Shown one piece after another: positions 1-8,474 of a DNA stretch of 32,248 bases. Numbering within the stretch: the first letter of the stretch is position 1; each line of letters begins with the position of its first letter. The DNA lies in the NCBI GenBank assembly GCA_023127875.1, contig JAGMFA010000003.1, forward strand, positions 1-32,248. Direction: 5' to 3'. Origin of the DNA: Candidatus Zixiibacteriota bacterium (GTDB taxonomy: Bacteria; Zixibacteria; MSB-5A5; SM1-73). The notes beneath the pieces are model-generated. The model did no database searches and was not told the DNA's origin. It was given only the letters and a program-made list of their open reading frames with translations. The position numbers were made by a program, and so were the translations under genes.

Positions 1-32
1 TGAACGCAGACTCCAGTAGGCAGACTCCAGAT

Positions 33-95
33 GTCTGAAGTCTGTTGTCTGGTGTCTGGTGTCTGGTGTCTGAAATCTGGATACTGGCGTCTGGA
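33..95. repeat. Degenerate heptanucleotide tandem array (GTCTGNN x9)
   Basis: Nine consecutive 7-bp units in one phase read GTCTGAA, GTCTGTT, GTCTGGT (three times), GTCTGAA, ATCTGGA, TACTGGC and GTCTGGA. The first five bases are nearly fixed and the last two vary. It resembles the short tandemly repeated heptanucleotides (STRR) known from cyanobacteria. It ends about 40 bp before the nuclease gene. Confidence 0.85.
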
Positions 96-134
96 ATAAG
101 GGTAATTCAAAATTCATAAGACAAGGGGTTTGAC

Positions 135-761
135 ATGAGAAACAGATTTTTTAAGTCAAGATGGATATTTTATCTAATTTTTGTGTTAGTCGTAGCATTA
201 TTAGTTTTCATTTTTTATCCTCGTCATGAAGGATGGAAAGTAGAAAAAGTTTTCGACGGTGATTCTGTGCTGTTGGAGAGTGGGGAAACAGTAAGGTATA
301 TTGGCATAGATACCCCAGAGGAAGGAGAATCTTTTTTCTGGGAAGCCGTAAAAGCAAATCAAGAAATGGTGGGAGGCGGAAAGATCAGTTTAGAATATGA
401 CATAGAGAAGCAAGATAAGTGGGGAAGGATTTTAGCTTATGTATGGGTGGACACTCTTTTGGTCAATGCGGAATTGATTAAAAGGGGTTTTGCTTGGGTA
501 TATACTCATCCTCTCAATTTAAAATATAGAAATCTTTTTTGCTCTCTACAAAGACAAGCCAGAAAAGCAAAAATCGGGATATGGTCAGTCCCGGTGTCTG
601 AAAAAGAAGAATATTATATAGGGAATAAAAACTCCTTTCGATTTCACCGACCTGATTGCAAATACGCTTTACAAATGGCAGAGAGAAATAAAATCGAGCC
701 CATGACCAGAGAGGCGGCTTTGGATTCCTGTTATAGTCCTTGTCGATATTGTAAGCCGTAA
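135..761 (+). CDS. Membrane-anchored staphylococcal-type (thermonuclease family) nuclease with C-terminal Cys/His motif
   Basis: This is a Ca2+-dependent phosphodiesterase of the SNase family, 208 residues. Residues 10-28 form one hydrophobic helix that would anchor it or act as an uncleaved signal, putting the enzyme outside the cytoplasmic membrane. The SNase fold spans about 33-151. Active-site residues are recognisable by family comparison: DGD at 41-43, Arg54, Asp59 and Glu62 in RYIGIDTPE, and Arg98 in DKWGR. The tail (about 160-208) holds His171, Cys175, Cys199, Cys203 and Cys206 in FHRPDC...SPCRYC, the Ada-like metal-binding tail often fused to bacterial SNases. The start is the first ATG, with an imperfect Shine-Dalgarno (AAGGGG, 11 bases upstream). 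It is monocistronic; the substrate (scavenged or defensive DNA/RNA) cannot be told from sequence. Confidence 0.9.
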   Translation: MRNRFFKSRWIFYLIFVLVVALLVFIFYPRHEGWKVEKVFDGDSVLLESGETVRYIGIDTPEEGESFFWEAVKANQEMVGGGKISLEYDIEKQDKWGRILAYVWVDTLLVNAELIKRGFAWVYTHPLNLKYRNLFCSLQRQARKAKIGIWSVPVSEKEEYYIGNKNSFRFHRPDCKYALQMAERNKIEPMTREAALDSCYSPCRYCKP

Positions 762-792
762 AGTGTCCTTTGATCCATCAGCATTAGGAAAA

Positions 793-932
793 ACTATTTC
801 TCAAATCACTTTTTATTTTGTTATTCTAAGCCCGAAGGGCGAAGAATCTAAAACCAAGTTGAAAATCCCGCCAAAGGCGGGGTCGGCATGACAATCATGT
901 TTCTAATACCCGGGAATTATTTGAGAAATAGT
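793..932. repeat. 140-bp intergenic element bounded by 14-bp perfect inverted repeats
   Basis: Arms ACTATTTCTCAAAT (793-806) and its exact complement (919-932) enclose two hairpins, GCCC-GAA-GGGC and CCCGCC-AAA-GGCGGG, in a segment of the form TTATTCTAAG...AAGAATCT. It fills most of the 343-bp gap between the nuclease and the receiver gene, whose ends converge here. It contains no gene. The nested layout suggests a small mobile palindromic element or a bidirectional transcript end. Confidence 0.7.
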
Positions 933-1104
933 CTCATCAAGGGAGAAACCCTGGGCTACGCTGTGCTTCCTGTAAAAGAGAAGTTCTTTTCGTCCTGAAC
1001 ACTTTTTCCGTGATGATTGCCAAAATTGGTAACAGAGGAACGGGGGTACATTGCCTACGGGAAATGAATAAGAAGGAGCATCTGCTTAGACTCTAACTGC
1101 CGCT

Positions 1105-1647
1105 TTAGGTTTTTTTATCCTCATATTTCTGAATTACTTCCTCCACGTCCAAAAGTATTGTCCCATCTTGGTCTTTGTTCACCGTAGTTATGCCTGGATG
1201 CTCCTTCTCTAATTTTTCTAAGACTTTATTTTGCCTCTTAACTGTCCGGGCTAAGACCTTGTTTTCCTTTTGTACATAATAAAAGTCCAGAGCCTGTTTG
1301 ATAGTCATCTTCAACTCCTCATTATTCCAGGGTTTAAGCAGAAATCGATACACCTCTCCCTGGTCGATGGCATCGATGACTGATTTCAAATCTGCATGTC
1401 CGGTGAGCATGATGCGCAAAGCATCTGAATTTTTCTGCTTTGCTTTGGTCAAGAATTCCACCCCGTTCATGGAAGGCATTTTCAGATCGGAGATTATCAA
1501 GTCCACCTCATGTTCATCTAAAATCTTCAAACCTTCCTCCCCGCTTTCAGCGGTGAAGATCTGGTAGTTCTCCCTCCGGAAAAGACGCTTAAGTGCACTT
1601 AAAATGTTTTCCTCATCGTCCACTATCAGAATTTTCGAGCTTGGCAT
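1105..1647 (-). CDS. Single-domain response regulator (REC plus C-terminal coiled extension)
   Basis: This receiver protein accepts phosphate from a histidine kinase. The REC domain covers residues 5-118 with the acidic pocket Asp10/Asp11, phospho-acceptor Asp54 (IISDLKMP), Thr82 (LTGHAD) and Lys105 (LKPW). The YRFLLKPWNNEEL segment is typical of receivers of RpfG/HD-GYP type, but no HD-GYP, DNA-binding or other output domain follows. Residues 119-180 are a charged helical/coiled segment ending LLDVEEVIQKYEDKK. It lies 270 bp downstream of a PAS histidine kinase on the same strand, so the two probably form a two-component pair. With no output domain, it probably acts by protein-protein contact or as a phosphorelay intermediate. 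The ATG at 1647 follows GGGGAGAG at good spacing. Confidence 0.9.
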   Translation of the reverse strand: MPSSKILIVDDEENILSALKRLFRRENYQIFTAESGEEGLKILDEHEVDLIISDLKMPSMNGVEFLTKAKQKNSDALRIMLTGHADLKSVIDAIDQGEVYRFLLKPWNNEELKMTIKQALDFYYVQKENKVLARTVKRQNKVLEKLEKEHPGITTVNKDQDGTILLDVEEVIQKYEDKKT

Positions 1648-1917
1648 GACTCTCTCCCCTTTTTTGTTTGACGAATTCCTTCAACAGATCCTAACCAACA
1701 ACAGTTACCAGGTTAACTAAAAATCAGCGGAATCGATTACAAGCAGACAATCAAAAGCACCGAAACTCCCAACTTGTAATTATCTTTTACCTCTTATTGT
1801 TAACACGTCTCTTTTCGTTTTTGCGCAATAACCCTCTACCATCTCCCTAAATAGGTTAAACAAGGCTCATACAAATCAAAACATTTCTGAGCTTTTGAAC
1901 CATAAACTCTTCAGAAT

Positions 1918-3774
1918 TTACTTTTCCGCCTCAATCTTCTGAATCTTTTTTGTATTATTTTCATGTTCAGTTGAACCTCTAACAGGGAGGATCACCCGGA
2001 AGGTTGATCCCTGGTTGACCCGACTTTCCACCTCAATCTTTCCCTTGTGTTTTTGAATTATCCCGTAAACCACGCTCAGACCCAAACCTGTTCCCTTTCC
2101 CACCTCTTTGGTGGTGAAGAATGGCTCGAATATATGTTGAAGGCTCTCCTCAGGAATTCCCACGCCGGTGTCGCTTATCTCCACCACCACACTTTCCTCC
2201 GTCTGGTAGGTTTTTATCCTAATCTCTCCTTTGGTTTGGATGGCTTGAGCCGCATTCACCAGAAGGTTCATAAAAACTTGATTTAGCTGTTGAGGAAAAC
2301 ATTCGATCTCAGGAATATCCCCATATTCCTTTATCACAGAAGCTTTATACTTAAGCTCATTCCATACGATATTCAAGGTGCTTTCAATTCCCTTGTTGAT
2401 ATCCGCCAACTCCAACTTTCCTTTGTCCATATGAGAGAAATCTTTCAAGTTTTGAACGATGGCTTTTACCCTTAAAGTTCCCTCTTGCGACTCGGAGATG
2501 ATTTTGTTGAAGTCCTCCAGGATAAAGCTCAACCCCATTTGCTCCTTAAGTGCATTGATCTTTTTTATCAATTCAGCATAGGACTTGTGGCGTGGTAAAG
2601 CCCTCTCCAGTTCTGCGTACTTTTCCAAAAGGCTCTTGATATCTTGCACATACTCACTTAAGATACCCAGGTTGCTGTAGACAAAGCCTATGGGATTGTT
2701 CAGCTCATGTGCCACTCCAGCGGAAAGTTGCCCTAAAGACGCTAACTTCTCGGACTGGAGAAGCTGTGCCTGTATTTGATTTAACTTATCATATGCCTCC
2801 TTTAGCCTCTTCTTCTCCGCCTCCAACTCGAAGGTCCTTTTCTCCAGTTCCAGATTTTTCTCCTGTAATTCCAGTTTGGCTCTATTTAGACTTCTGTTTA
2901 TAGCCGTCTCGTTCTCGTGCAGAATCCGCAAGGTGTCAGCTTTTTCCTTTTCAATTTTTATCATCTCCTCCTGGTATCTTTTGGTCTGGGTGATGTCTCT
3001 CTGGAACCAAACTAAGGCGACGAAATTCCCTTCCCTGTCCACCATCTTGGAGACAGAAGCAGATACGTAAAAGAGTTTTCCATCCTTGCGTCGATTCAGG
3101 AGTTCCCCGTTCCACACCCGTCCGCATGCACCCGCCTTGAACATGTCGTTTTGGATTCTCTCCCGGTAAAGTTCAGTGGCAAGGATCTCCATCTCTTTGT
3201 CCATCAACTCCTCAGCGGTGTAGCCAAACATTTTTTCTGTGGCGGGGTTAACATAGATGATCTTACCATCCCGGTCTGTGGCTAAAACCGACTCTGATGC
3301 ATGGCTCATGATCCCCATCAGAAATGACATCTTCTCCTGAATTTTCCTTTTATCCGTAACATCACTCCAAATCTCTAACACATCAACCCTCCCGTCCGGA
3401 TTTCTGAGGGGGGTAAAGACTAACTGGTAATGTCTTCCATCTTTGGCTTTAACCTCTATAGACTGCGATAAATTGTCATCTATGGTCTTTTTCAGAGGAC
3501 AGTTTTCGCAAGGCTGATCTAAATTTACGTAGCCCTGATAACATTTGCCTCCCACCAAATCACCAAATCTTTCCAACAAAAGCTGGCTTTGATACTTTAT
3601 GACGAAATCTGGTTGAACGACACTCACTCCTTCCCACATGTTCGCCAGAGCATCAGCCAATTGGCTCATTCCCTCTTGATGGTTACTTTCGTACGGCTGG
3701 CAAGGAAGAACTTTTCCCTTATCTTCTTGTTCTTCTCTCTTTATGCTGGTTGAACTATTTGTGTCTTTCTGCAT
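1918..3774 (-). CDS. Cytoplasmic PAS-domain sensor histidine kinase
   Basis: This is a 618-residue kinase with no membrane segment, so it senses an internal signal. Domains: a first PAS-like region (about 36-145) with Cys78, Cys89 and Cys92 in GGKCYQG...CENCP; a second PAS/PAC (about 150-268, with DRDGKIIYVNPA and FGYTAEEL); a coiled coil (about 270-345); and the phospho-acceptor helix with His356 in AGVAHELNNP. The HATPase domain has its N box in MNLLVNAAQA (502-511), G1 DTGVGI (535-540), F box FEPFFTTK and G2 GTGLGL (561-566). The HELNNP form is typical of NtrB/DctB-like kinases. The start is the farthest ATG; its Shine-Dalgarno (GGAAGG, over 15 bases away) is poor, so a start further in is possible. 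Partner: the receiver gene downstream. Confidence 0.92.
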   Translation of the reverse strand: MQKDTNSSTSIKREEQEDKGKVLPCQPYESNHQEGMSQLADALANMWEGVSVVQPDFVIKYQSQLLLERFGDLVGGKCYQGYVNLDQPCENCPLKKTIDDNLSQSIEVKAKDGRHYQLVFTPLRNPDGRVDVLEIWSDVTDKRKIQEKMSFLMGIMSHASESVLATDRDGKIIYVNPATEKMFGYTAEELMDKEMEILATELYRERIQNDMFKAGACGRVWNGELLNRRKDGKLFYVSASVSKMVDREGNFVALVWFQRDITQTKRYQEEMIKIEKEKADTLRILHENETAINRSLNRAKLELQEKNLELEKRTFELEAEKKRLKEAYDKLNQIQAQLLQSEKLASLGQLSAGVAHELNNPIGFVYSNLGILSEYVQDIKSLLEKYAELERALPRHKSYAELIKKINALKEQMGLSFILEDFNKIISESQEGTLRVKAIVQNLKDFSHMDKGKLELADINKGIESTLNIVWNELKYKASVIKEYGDIPEIECFPQQLNQVFMNLLVNAAQAIQTKGEIRIKTYQTEESVVVEISDTGVGIPEESLQHIFEPFFTTKEVGKGTGLGLSVVYGIIQKHKGKIEVESRVNQGSTFRVILPVRGSTEHENNTKKIQKIEAEK

Positions 3775-4536
3775 CAGTTTATCTTATTTTTTCCTTCCGT
3801 ATATGTCTGTTTCATCTTAAGGCCAAATGGAAATTCTCCAAGATAGCGAAAATAATTCGCTTCCTGCTTAAAATTAGCAACCTGAGGCGTCAAGCTCATT
3901 GAGAACCGACAATGCCTTGAATATTTATATAGGAAAAAAGGTCGGTTGATAGGGTGATTTTCCGTCCAGTTGAAATCGGGCGTTTTTATTCATCCGCACC
4001 TATTCCATTTTAAACCCCATTCACTTTTTACTCGACATTTTTTCCCAGGTGTAATTTCGATTTTTACTTATAAGGTGGGGACGTTTAATAAGGATAGTAT
4101 CTGGGGACTGAAGACTCATTCTAACACGGAATCACTAAAAACCTGTGCGACAGACGATCACAAAGCTTTGAAAATCTCTATAATAATATCGACTACTCTT
4201 CTCTTGAGATTACATTTTAAAGAGAAAAATTGCACCAGAATTTAGGGACAATTTATGTGTTTCAATCAAGGTGGGATAAAAAGAGCAGTCGTTTTTTGGT
4301 AATATGAGGATAGCCTCCGGGAAGGTTTTTCTCATCTGAATCCAGTGGACACAAGTGACCGCTGCGGGGGATGATAATATCTCCCTGGGGCAGAATATTC
4401 ACAGCAGATGGAGCGGATTAAGCGGACGCTCCCGTCTGGGAACCAATGCTTATAACAACTTATCAGCTTAATCTAACTAATCTGCTGTGAGGTAACGTTT
4501 GTGTTTATCCGCAGTATATTGAGAAATGAAAAAAAT
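3775..4536. other. Intergenic region without a convincing gene
   Basis: This 760-bp stretch lies upstream of the kinase and downstream of the minus-strand subtilisin gene. A 91-codon open frame on the plus strand (3970-4245) has no recognisable domain and no Shine-Dalgarno and is not accepted. Visible structure is limited to a 7-bp inverted repeat ACCGAC/GTCGGT near 3904-3946 and the 11-bp inverted repeat listed separately. The kinase promoter should lie between 3775 and about 3960, but no confident hexamer pair was found. Confidence 0.5.
4399..4490. repeat. Inverted repeat, 11-bp perfect arms
   Basis: TCACAGCAGAT (4399-4409) is the exact complement of ATCTGCTGTGA (4480-4490); 70 bp lie between. 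The interior includes GGATTAAGC/GCTTAATC (about 4415-4423 and 4466-4473), so the arms continue as a second internal stem. There is no coding content; it is probably one of the many intergenic palindromic elements of this genome. Confidence 0.6.
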
Positions 4537-4587
4537 AAAGCCTTCTTGAGATCAAGTTCTATAGGAACGATTTCTCAAGAGGGCTTT
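4537..4587 (-). terminator. Rho-independent terminator of the subtilisin/FG-GAP gene
   Basis: On the minus strand AAAGCCCTCTTGAGA pairs with TCTCAAGAAGGCTTT (one mismatch) and is followed by TTATTTTTTTC. It sits about 80 bp past the stop codon at 4666. The stem shares its AAAGCCCTC start with the terminator at 9024-9075. Confidence 0.8.
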
Positions 4588-4665
4588 TGATTTAGGCTAC
4601 TAACCCAACTTAAAATTCGTTTGGCTTCCCAACAATTAGCTTACTTTTCTTGTATGAAGCCCGAG

Positions 4666-7600
4666 CTATTTTACCAGTAACATTTTCCTCACCTCTGAAC
4701 ACTTGTCAGCTTCCAGCCGGTAAAAATACACTCCGCTGGCGACTTTATTTCCTTTCTCATCCTTCCCATCCCAATGCACCGTTTTGAATCCGGCTATCTG
4801 GTGCTCGTTTAACAAAACCTTGACCTTCTCACCAAGAATGTTGTAGATGATGAGCTTGACATCACAATCCTGGGGCAGAGCATATTTGATCTCAGTCTCC
4901 GGGTTGAAAGGATTGGGATAGTTCTGAGATAAGAGAAAATTCTGCGGTCTGGATTCTTGAAAATCCCGCTTTAGCGGTGAAGAGCCAGAAGCCTCCTTGA
5001 GGATCAACTCGCTGGAGATTTCTAAGTCCAGTGGCACGGCATTTATGTCAACCAGTATCGCCTTCTTGATTTTGATGCTGGTTAAATCCTTCCCCTTTGC
5101 TCGCAAGTTGACTAAAGTCCCTTCTCCTGCTGGAATAAAGTTTTCGCCGTTCAAATCCACAATCCCCATCTTCTGTGTCCCATCCTTTATGCCAGCAAAG
5201 AGCTGAAGATCCTTTGTCAGAGGGGTTAAAGCAGGATCCAGCAGTGTGACCTCATCCGGGTTGAAATCAATCTCCAGCTGCATACCAGCCACATCCCGAT
5301 CGAATTTCCCCACCACCGAAATCTCAGACACTTCGTCAAAACCATCCGGAGAAACTTTAGCAAAACCAGGTAAATTTTCATTGGTTGGATCACTCTGCAG
5401 TAAAAGTGATATTTCTGCACGTCCTAAACTGCCACTCAACCTGTAGGCGTTAGCTGAAAACCCTCCCTCTTTTCCTGAACACGGAGGAGGTCCTCCTTTG
5501 TATAGATAGTTTAACAAATAGACTACATCTCCGATGTCAACCACACCGTCAGAATTGGTATCTCCAGTCCATAAGGGATTAGGTGTTGGACCGCCTTTGT
5601 ATAGATAGTTCAGTAGATAAACCACGTCACCGAGATCGATAACCCCATCACCATTGGCATCGCCGCGGACAGAACCTCCCTCATAAATTTTTATCAGCGT
5701 GTCGACGGAGAGGGCAGTCAGCGTATCCGCTTGTCCGGATGGCCACTTAACCTCCACCGTATCCACCGGAGTTAAAGAACCTAATCCGAATTCAGCGGTC
5801 AACGAGTTCTGGGACAGGTATCCTGAGCCGCCTGAAATCTCCCGGATCTGGGAAAATCCACCTGCCACAACCCGCACACGGGCGCCGATGGCAGCTCTGT
5901 TCGAGATGGTTCCTACCAAATCGACGAAAAGCCAGTGGTTGGCGGAGCCGATCTGATTCTGCATCAGCTTGTTAGGTTGCCCGCCTATATCATGGGCCAG
6001 GTAAAGATCTAAGTCACCGTCATTGTCATGATCACCCCAGGCTACCCCTTTACCGTTTAGAGGGTAAAGCATGTCAAGACAACTGGGGGTAGCATCGATA
6101 AAGGACCCACCGCCAACATTTTCAAACAGCTTGTTGTATCCACCCCAGTTTACCATGTAAAGATCGAGGTCTCCATCATTGTCGTAATCAGCCCAGGTAC
6201 AACCAGTGCTCTGACCCGCATCTCCCAGAGGATATGCGGTTACGTCAGTGAAGTTTCCACCACCATCGTTGCGAAACAGCTTGTTGGCAGTGCCAAAATT
6301 CGCCAGGTAGAGATCGAGGTCGCCGTCATTGTCGTAATCACCCCAGGCAACGCCAGTGCCGTTCCCTGCATCAGACATGCATGCGGGAGTGACAAGAGTG
6401 AAGTTCCCTCCTCCGTCGTTCCGAATCAGCCTGTTGGAGTAGGTGCCGCCGTAGTTCGACAGGTAGAAATCCTGGTCACCGTCGTTGTCGTAGTCAGCCC
6501 AGGCAACACAGCTACCGGTTCCCATATCACTTACTGGCCAACTGGATGCGTCAGAAAAGTTGCCACCGCCATCATTATGGAAAAGCTTGTTATTACCGTA
6601 GCTTTGTACCACATAAATGTCGAGTTTTCCATCGTTGTCGTAGTCGACCCAAGCAATTGCAGTGGTCCATAAAGCATTAGATAATGGTGCACTAGTAGCA
6701 TCGAAAAAGTTGCCGCCACCATCATTCCTAAATAGTTTGTCAGAGGTACCACTATTCCCCACAAAGAGATCAATGTCTCCATCGTTGTCATAGTCTCCCC
6801 AGGCAACGCCTGCGCCGGTGGCCACATGTCCCAATGGTCCACTGGTGGCATCGGCAAAGACCCCACCGCCGTCGTTCCGCAACAGCTTGTTCGGGTTGCC
6901 ACAAGTAGCTGTGGTGTAAAGATCTTGATCACCGTCGTTATCATAGTCGCCCCAAGCCACGCCGAAACATCTTCCGGCATACCCCAGGGGCCCGCTGGTC
7001 ACGTCAACAAAGGAGGAAACGTAAGGAAATGCCGCCAAAAGGTCCGGTCGAGGACCAATGTGTCCTGAGCCAGGATTTACCTGCGGGGTGCCAGTGGTTA
7101 CCAGAATATTTCGGAGTGCGGCAGGAGTCAGTGACGAGGCGCTGAAGCCCTGAGCTTTCCAGTAACCCACACAACAGGCTACCGCACCCGCCACGATCGG
7201 TGCGGCGCTGGAGGTGCCGGAAAAGCTATCGGTGTAACACAGGTTGACTCCTTCGGAGCTATAGAGATGGCCATATCCAGTGGTGACCACCTCCTCACCC
7301 CAACCTTGCAGGTCGAACCTGGAGCCGTAGGCAGAGAAATAGAGCCTCTCTAAGTCTCCTTCTGGGTACTGGCCTGCAGTTTTTACGCCTCCCGCGCCAA
7401 CGATGATAGCCCCTGAATTTCCGTACCAGATGAGATTGTCAGTGTTGACACCCACACTGGAAAGACGACTATTCCCGCCCGCCTCCACCACATGGATGCC
7501 GTTTGCGATGGCATTGACAATGGCGGCATAGACTCCGTTGTAAGACTGAGCGTAGGGGGAGTAGTCGGTCCACCACTCGATGGGGATGTGATCACCGTTA

Positions 7601-8430
7601 CCAAAATAATCCCACTGTTGCTCCAAGAGGATTACGTCACCGGCAGAGAGATTGGCTATCGCCACAGCCATAGCACCCGGAACATTCCAATATGGAGTAG
7701 GACTTCCATAATAGGTGCCGCAGGTTTTCAGATTCGACCACCAGCAGATGCCTGTGGTCCCTTTGGTATTGTTGTCGGAGACTAGTTCACCGATGACGGC
7801 AGTGCCGTGATTATTGTTACTGAAGGGATCAGCTACGTTGGAATTGATTTGAGAGTTAAAGGCTTTTGTTACGTCCAGGTGGTTGTAGTTCCAACTATAC
7901 TCCAGATCGCAGACGGTCACGCCCATTCCACTCCCCCCCGTCTGGGTCCAGGCATATTCCGCATCAATTCCGGTCGGGGTGGAACCCGCCGAATCGAGAT
8001 AACCTTGCATCCATTCGTAATCGGGCGGCCAGGGAAGAGTCATCGGTTTGGGTACCGGTCGGGCAAGCATGATGCCGGAGAGTGCCTCCAACTCCCTACT
8101 GATTGCCCACACGTCAAACCCTTCTGAAATACGCAGGCGATAGATGTTGTTCAAATTGTAGACAAACTTGCCCGTGTTGGCTTCACCACTGGCTTGGATT
8201 TCATCCAGCCGCTCCTCCGGCACATCACAGATTCGATACCATTCAACTGAGCCAGCTTTCGCCAGCACTTCATCCACGCCGGCCAGGGCGTCCGTTGCCA
8301 GATCCACCAGCTCCCCCCCGCGGACGCGTACCTTGGAGTCCTGTGCAAACATCACCTCGATTAAATCCTCCTCGCAAGCGTAAGGCTGACCAGAAGGCGT
8401 GCCTTGCGCTGATGAGAATGAAAAATGCAA
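4666..8430 (-). CDS. Secreted subtilisin-like (S8) protease with FG-GAP propeller, ASPIC/UnbV, dockerin, cohesin-like and T9SS sorting domains; N-terminus frameshifted
   Basis: This exported modular protein of about 1,254 residues is read here from a TTG. The S8 domain (about 150-470) keeps the triad Asp175 (VTVCDLEY), His208 (NNNHGT) and Ser407 (SGTSSAAP), with oxyanion Asn320. Seven FG-GAP/VCBS repeats (about 473-840; DYDNDGDxD...NKLFRNDGGG) probably form a seven-bladed propeller. An ASPIC/UnbV segment follows (IGARVRVVAGG...VEVKWPSG), then two dockerin-type calcium loops (about 924-985), a cohesin-like beta domain (about 1002-1138) and a T9SS type A domain (1166-1254, NYPNPFNP). It should be secreted by T9SS and held at the surface. 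The open frame lacks a signal peptide because of a one-base frameshift at 8421-8425; the missing part is listed next. The C-terminal 250 residues are close to those of the gene at 9135. Confidence 0.88.
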   Translation of the reverse strand: MHFSFSSAQGTPSGQPYACEEDLIEVMFAQDSKVRVRGGELVDLATDALAGVDEVLAKAGSVEWYRICDVPEERLDEIQASGEANTGKFVYNLNNIYRLRISEGFDVWAISRELEALSGIMLARPVPKPMTLPWPPDYEWMQGYLDSAGSTPTGIDAEYAWTQTGGSGMGVTVCDLEYSWNYNHLDVTKAFNSQINSNVADPFSNNNHGTAVIGELVSDNNTKGTTGICWWSNLKTCGTYYGSPTPYWNVPGAMAVAIANLSAGDVILLEQQWDYFGNGDHIPIEWWTDYSPYAQSYNGVYAAIVNAIANGIHVVEAGGNSRLSSVGVNTDNLIWYGNSGAIIVGAGGVKTAGQYPEGDLERLYFSAYGSRFDLQGWGEEVVTTGYGHLYSSEGVNLCYTDSFSGTSSAAPIVAGAVACCVGYWKAQGFSASSLTPAALRNILVTTGTPQVNPGSGHIGPRPDLLAAFPYVSSFVDVTSGPLGYAGRCFGVAWGDYDNDGDQDLYTTATCGNPNKLLRNDGGGVFADATSGPLGHVATGAGVAWGDYDNDGDIDLFVGNSGTSDKLFRNDGGGNFFDATSAPLSNALWTTAIAWVDYDNDGKLDIYVVQSYGNNKLFHNDGGGNFSDASSWPVSDMGTGSCVAWADYDNDGDQDFYLSNYGGTYSNRLIRNDGGGNFTLVTPACMSDAGNGTGVAWGDYDNDGDLDLYLANFGTANKLFRNDGGGNFTDVTAYPLGDAGQSTGCTWADYDNDGDLDLYMVNWGGYNKLFENVGGGSFIDATPSCLDMLYPLNGKGVAWGDHDNDGDLDLYLAHDIGGQPNKLMQNQIGSANHWLFVDLVGTISNRAAIGARVRVVAGGFSQIREISGGSGYLSQNSLTAEFGLGSLTPVDTVEVKWPSGQADTLTALSVDTLIKIYEGGSVRGDANGDGVIDLGDVVYLLNYLYKGGPTPNPLWTGDTNSDGVVDIGDVVYLLNYLYKGGPPPCSGKEGGFSANAYRLSGSLGRAEISLLLQSDPTNENLPGFAKVSPDGFDEVSEISVVGKFDRDVAGMQLEIDFNPDEVTLLDPALTPLTKDLQLFAGIKDGTQKMGIVDLNGENFIPAGEGTLVNLRAKGKDLTSIKIKKAILVDINAVPLDLEISSELILKEASGSSPLKRDFQESRPQNFLLSQNYPNPFNPETEIKYALPQDCDVKLIIYNILGEKVKVLLNEHQIAGFKTVHWDGKDEKGNKVASGVYFYRLEADKCSEVRKMLLVK

Positions 8431-8474
8431 ACTGTCGCAAAGAATATCTTTAAAATAAGGAATCTTGTCCTCAT
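8422..8474 (-). pseudogene. Out-of-frame signal peptide of the S8/FG-GAP protein
   Basis: An ATG at 8474, with AGGAAGG 5 bases upstream, starts MRTRFLILKIFFATVCIF, a textbook signal-peptide n- and h-region. It then runs into a different frame from the protease. Adding one T to the T5 run (A5 at 8421-8425 on the plus strand) joins it to SFSSAQGTPSG, giving a complete signal peptide with a cleavage site after SSA. The frame also reads upstream without a stop to an ATG at 8555 with a strong GGAGGTG. It is a true frameshift or a sequencing error. Confidence 0.75.

Noticed and set aside
793..1104. Riboswitch or structured RNA downstream of the nuclease
   Set aside because: The visible stems belong to an inverted-repeat element between convergent genes; no match to a riboswitch core I know.
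3970..4245. 91-codon plus-strand ORF in the gap upstream of the kinase
   Set aside because: No Shine-Dalgarno, no recognisable domain, unusual composition rich in His and Phe, and no neighbour logic; treated as a chance frame.
6531..6980. 149-codon frame inside the FG-GAP repeats of the protease gene
   Set aside because: A shadow frame produced by the repetitive, biased codons of the real gene on the same strand.
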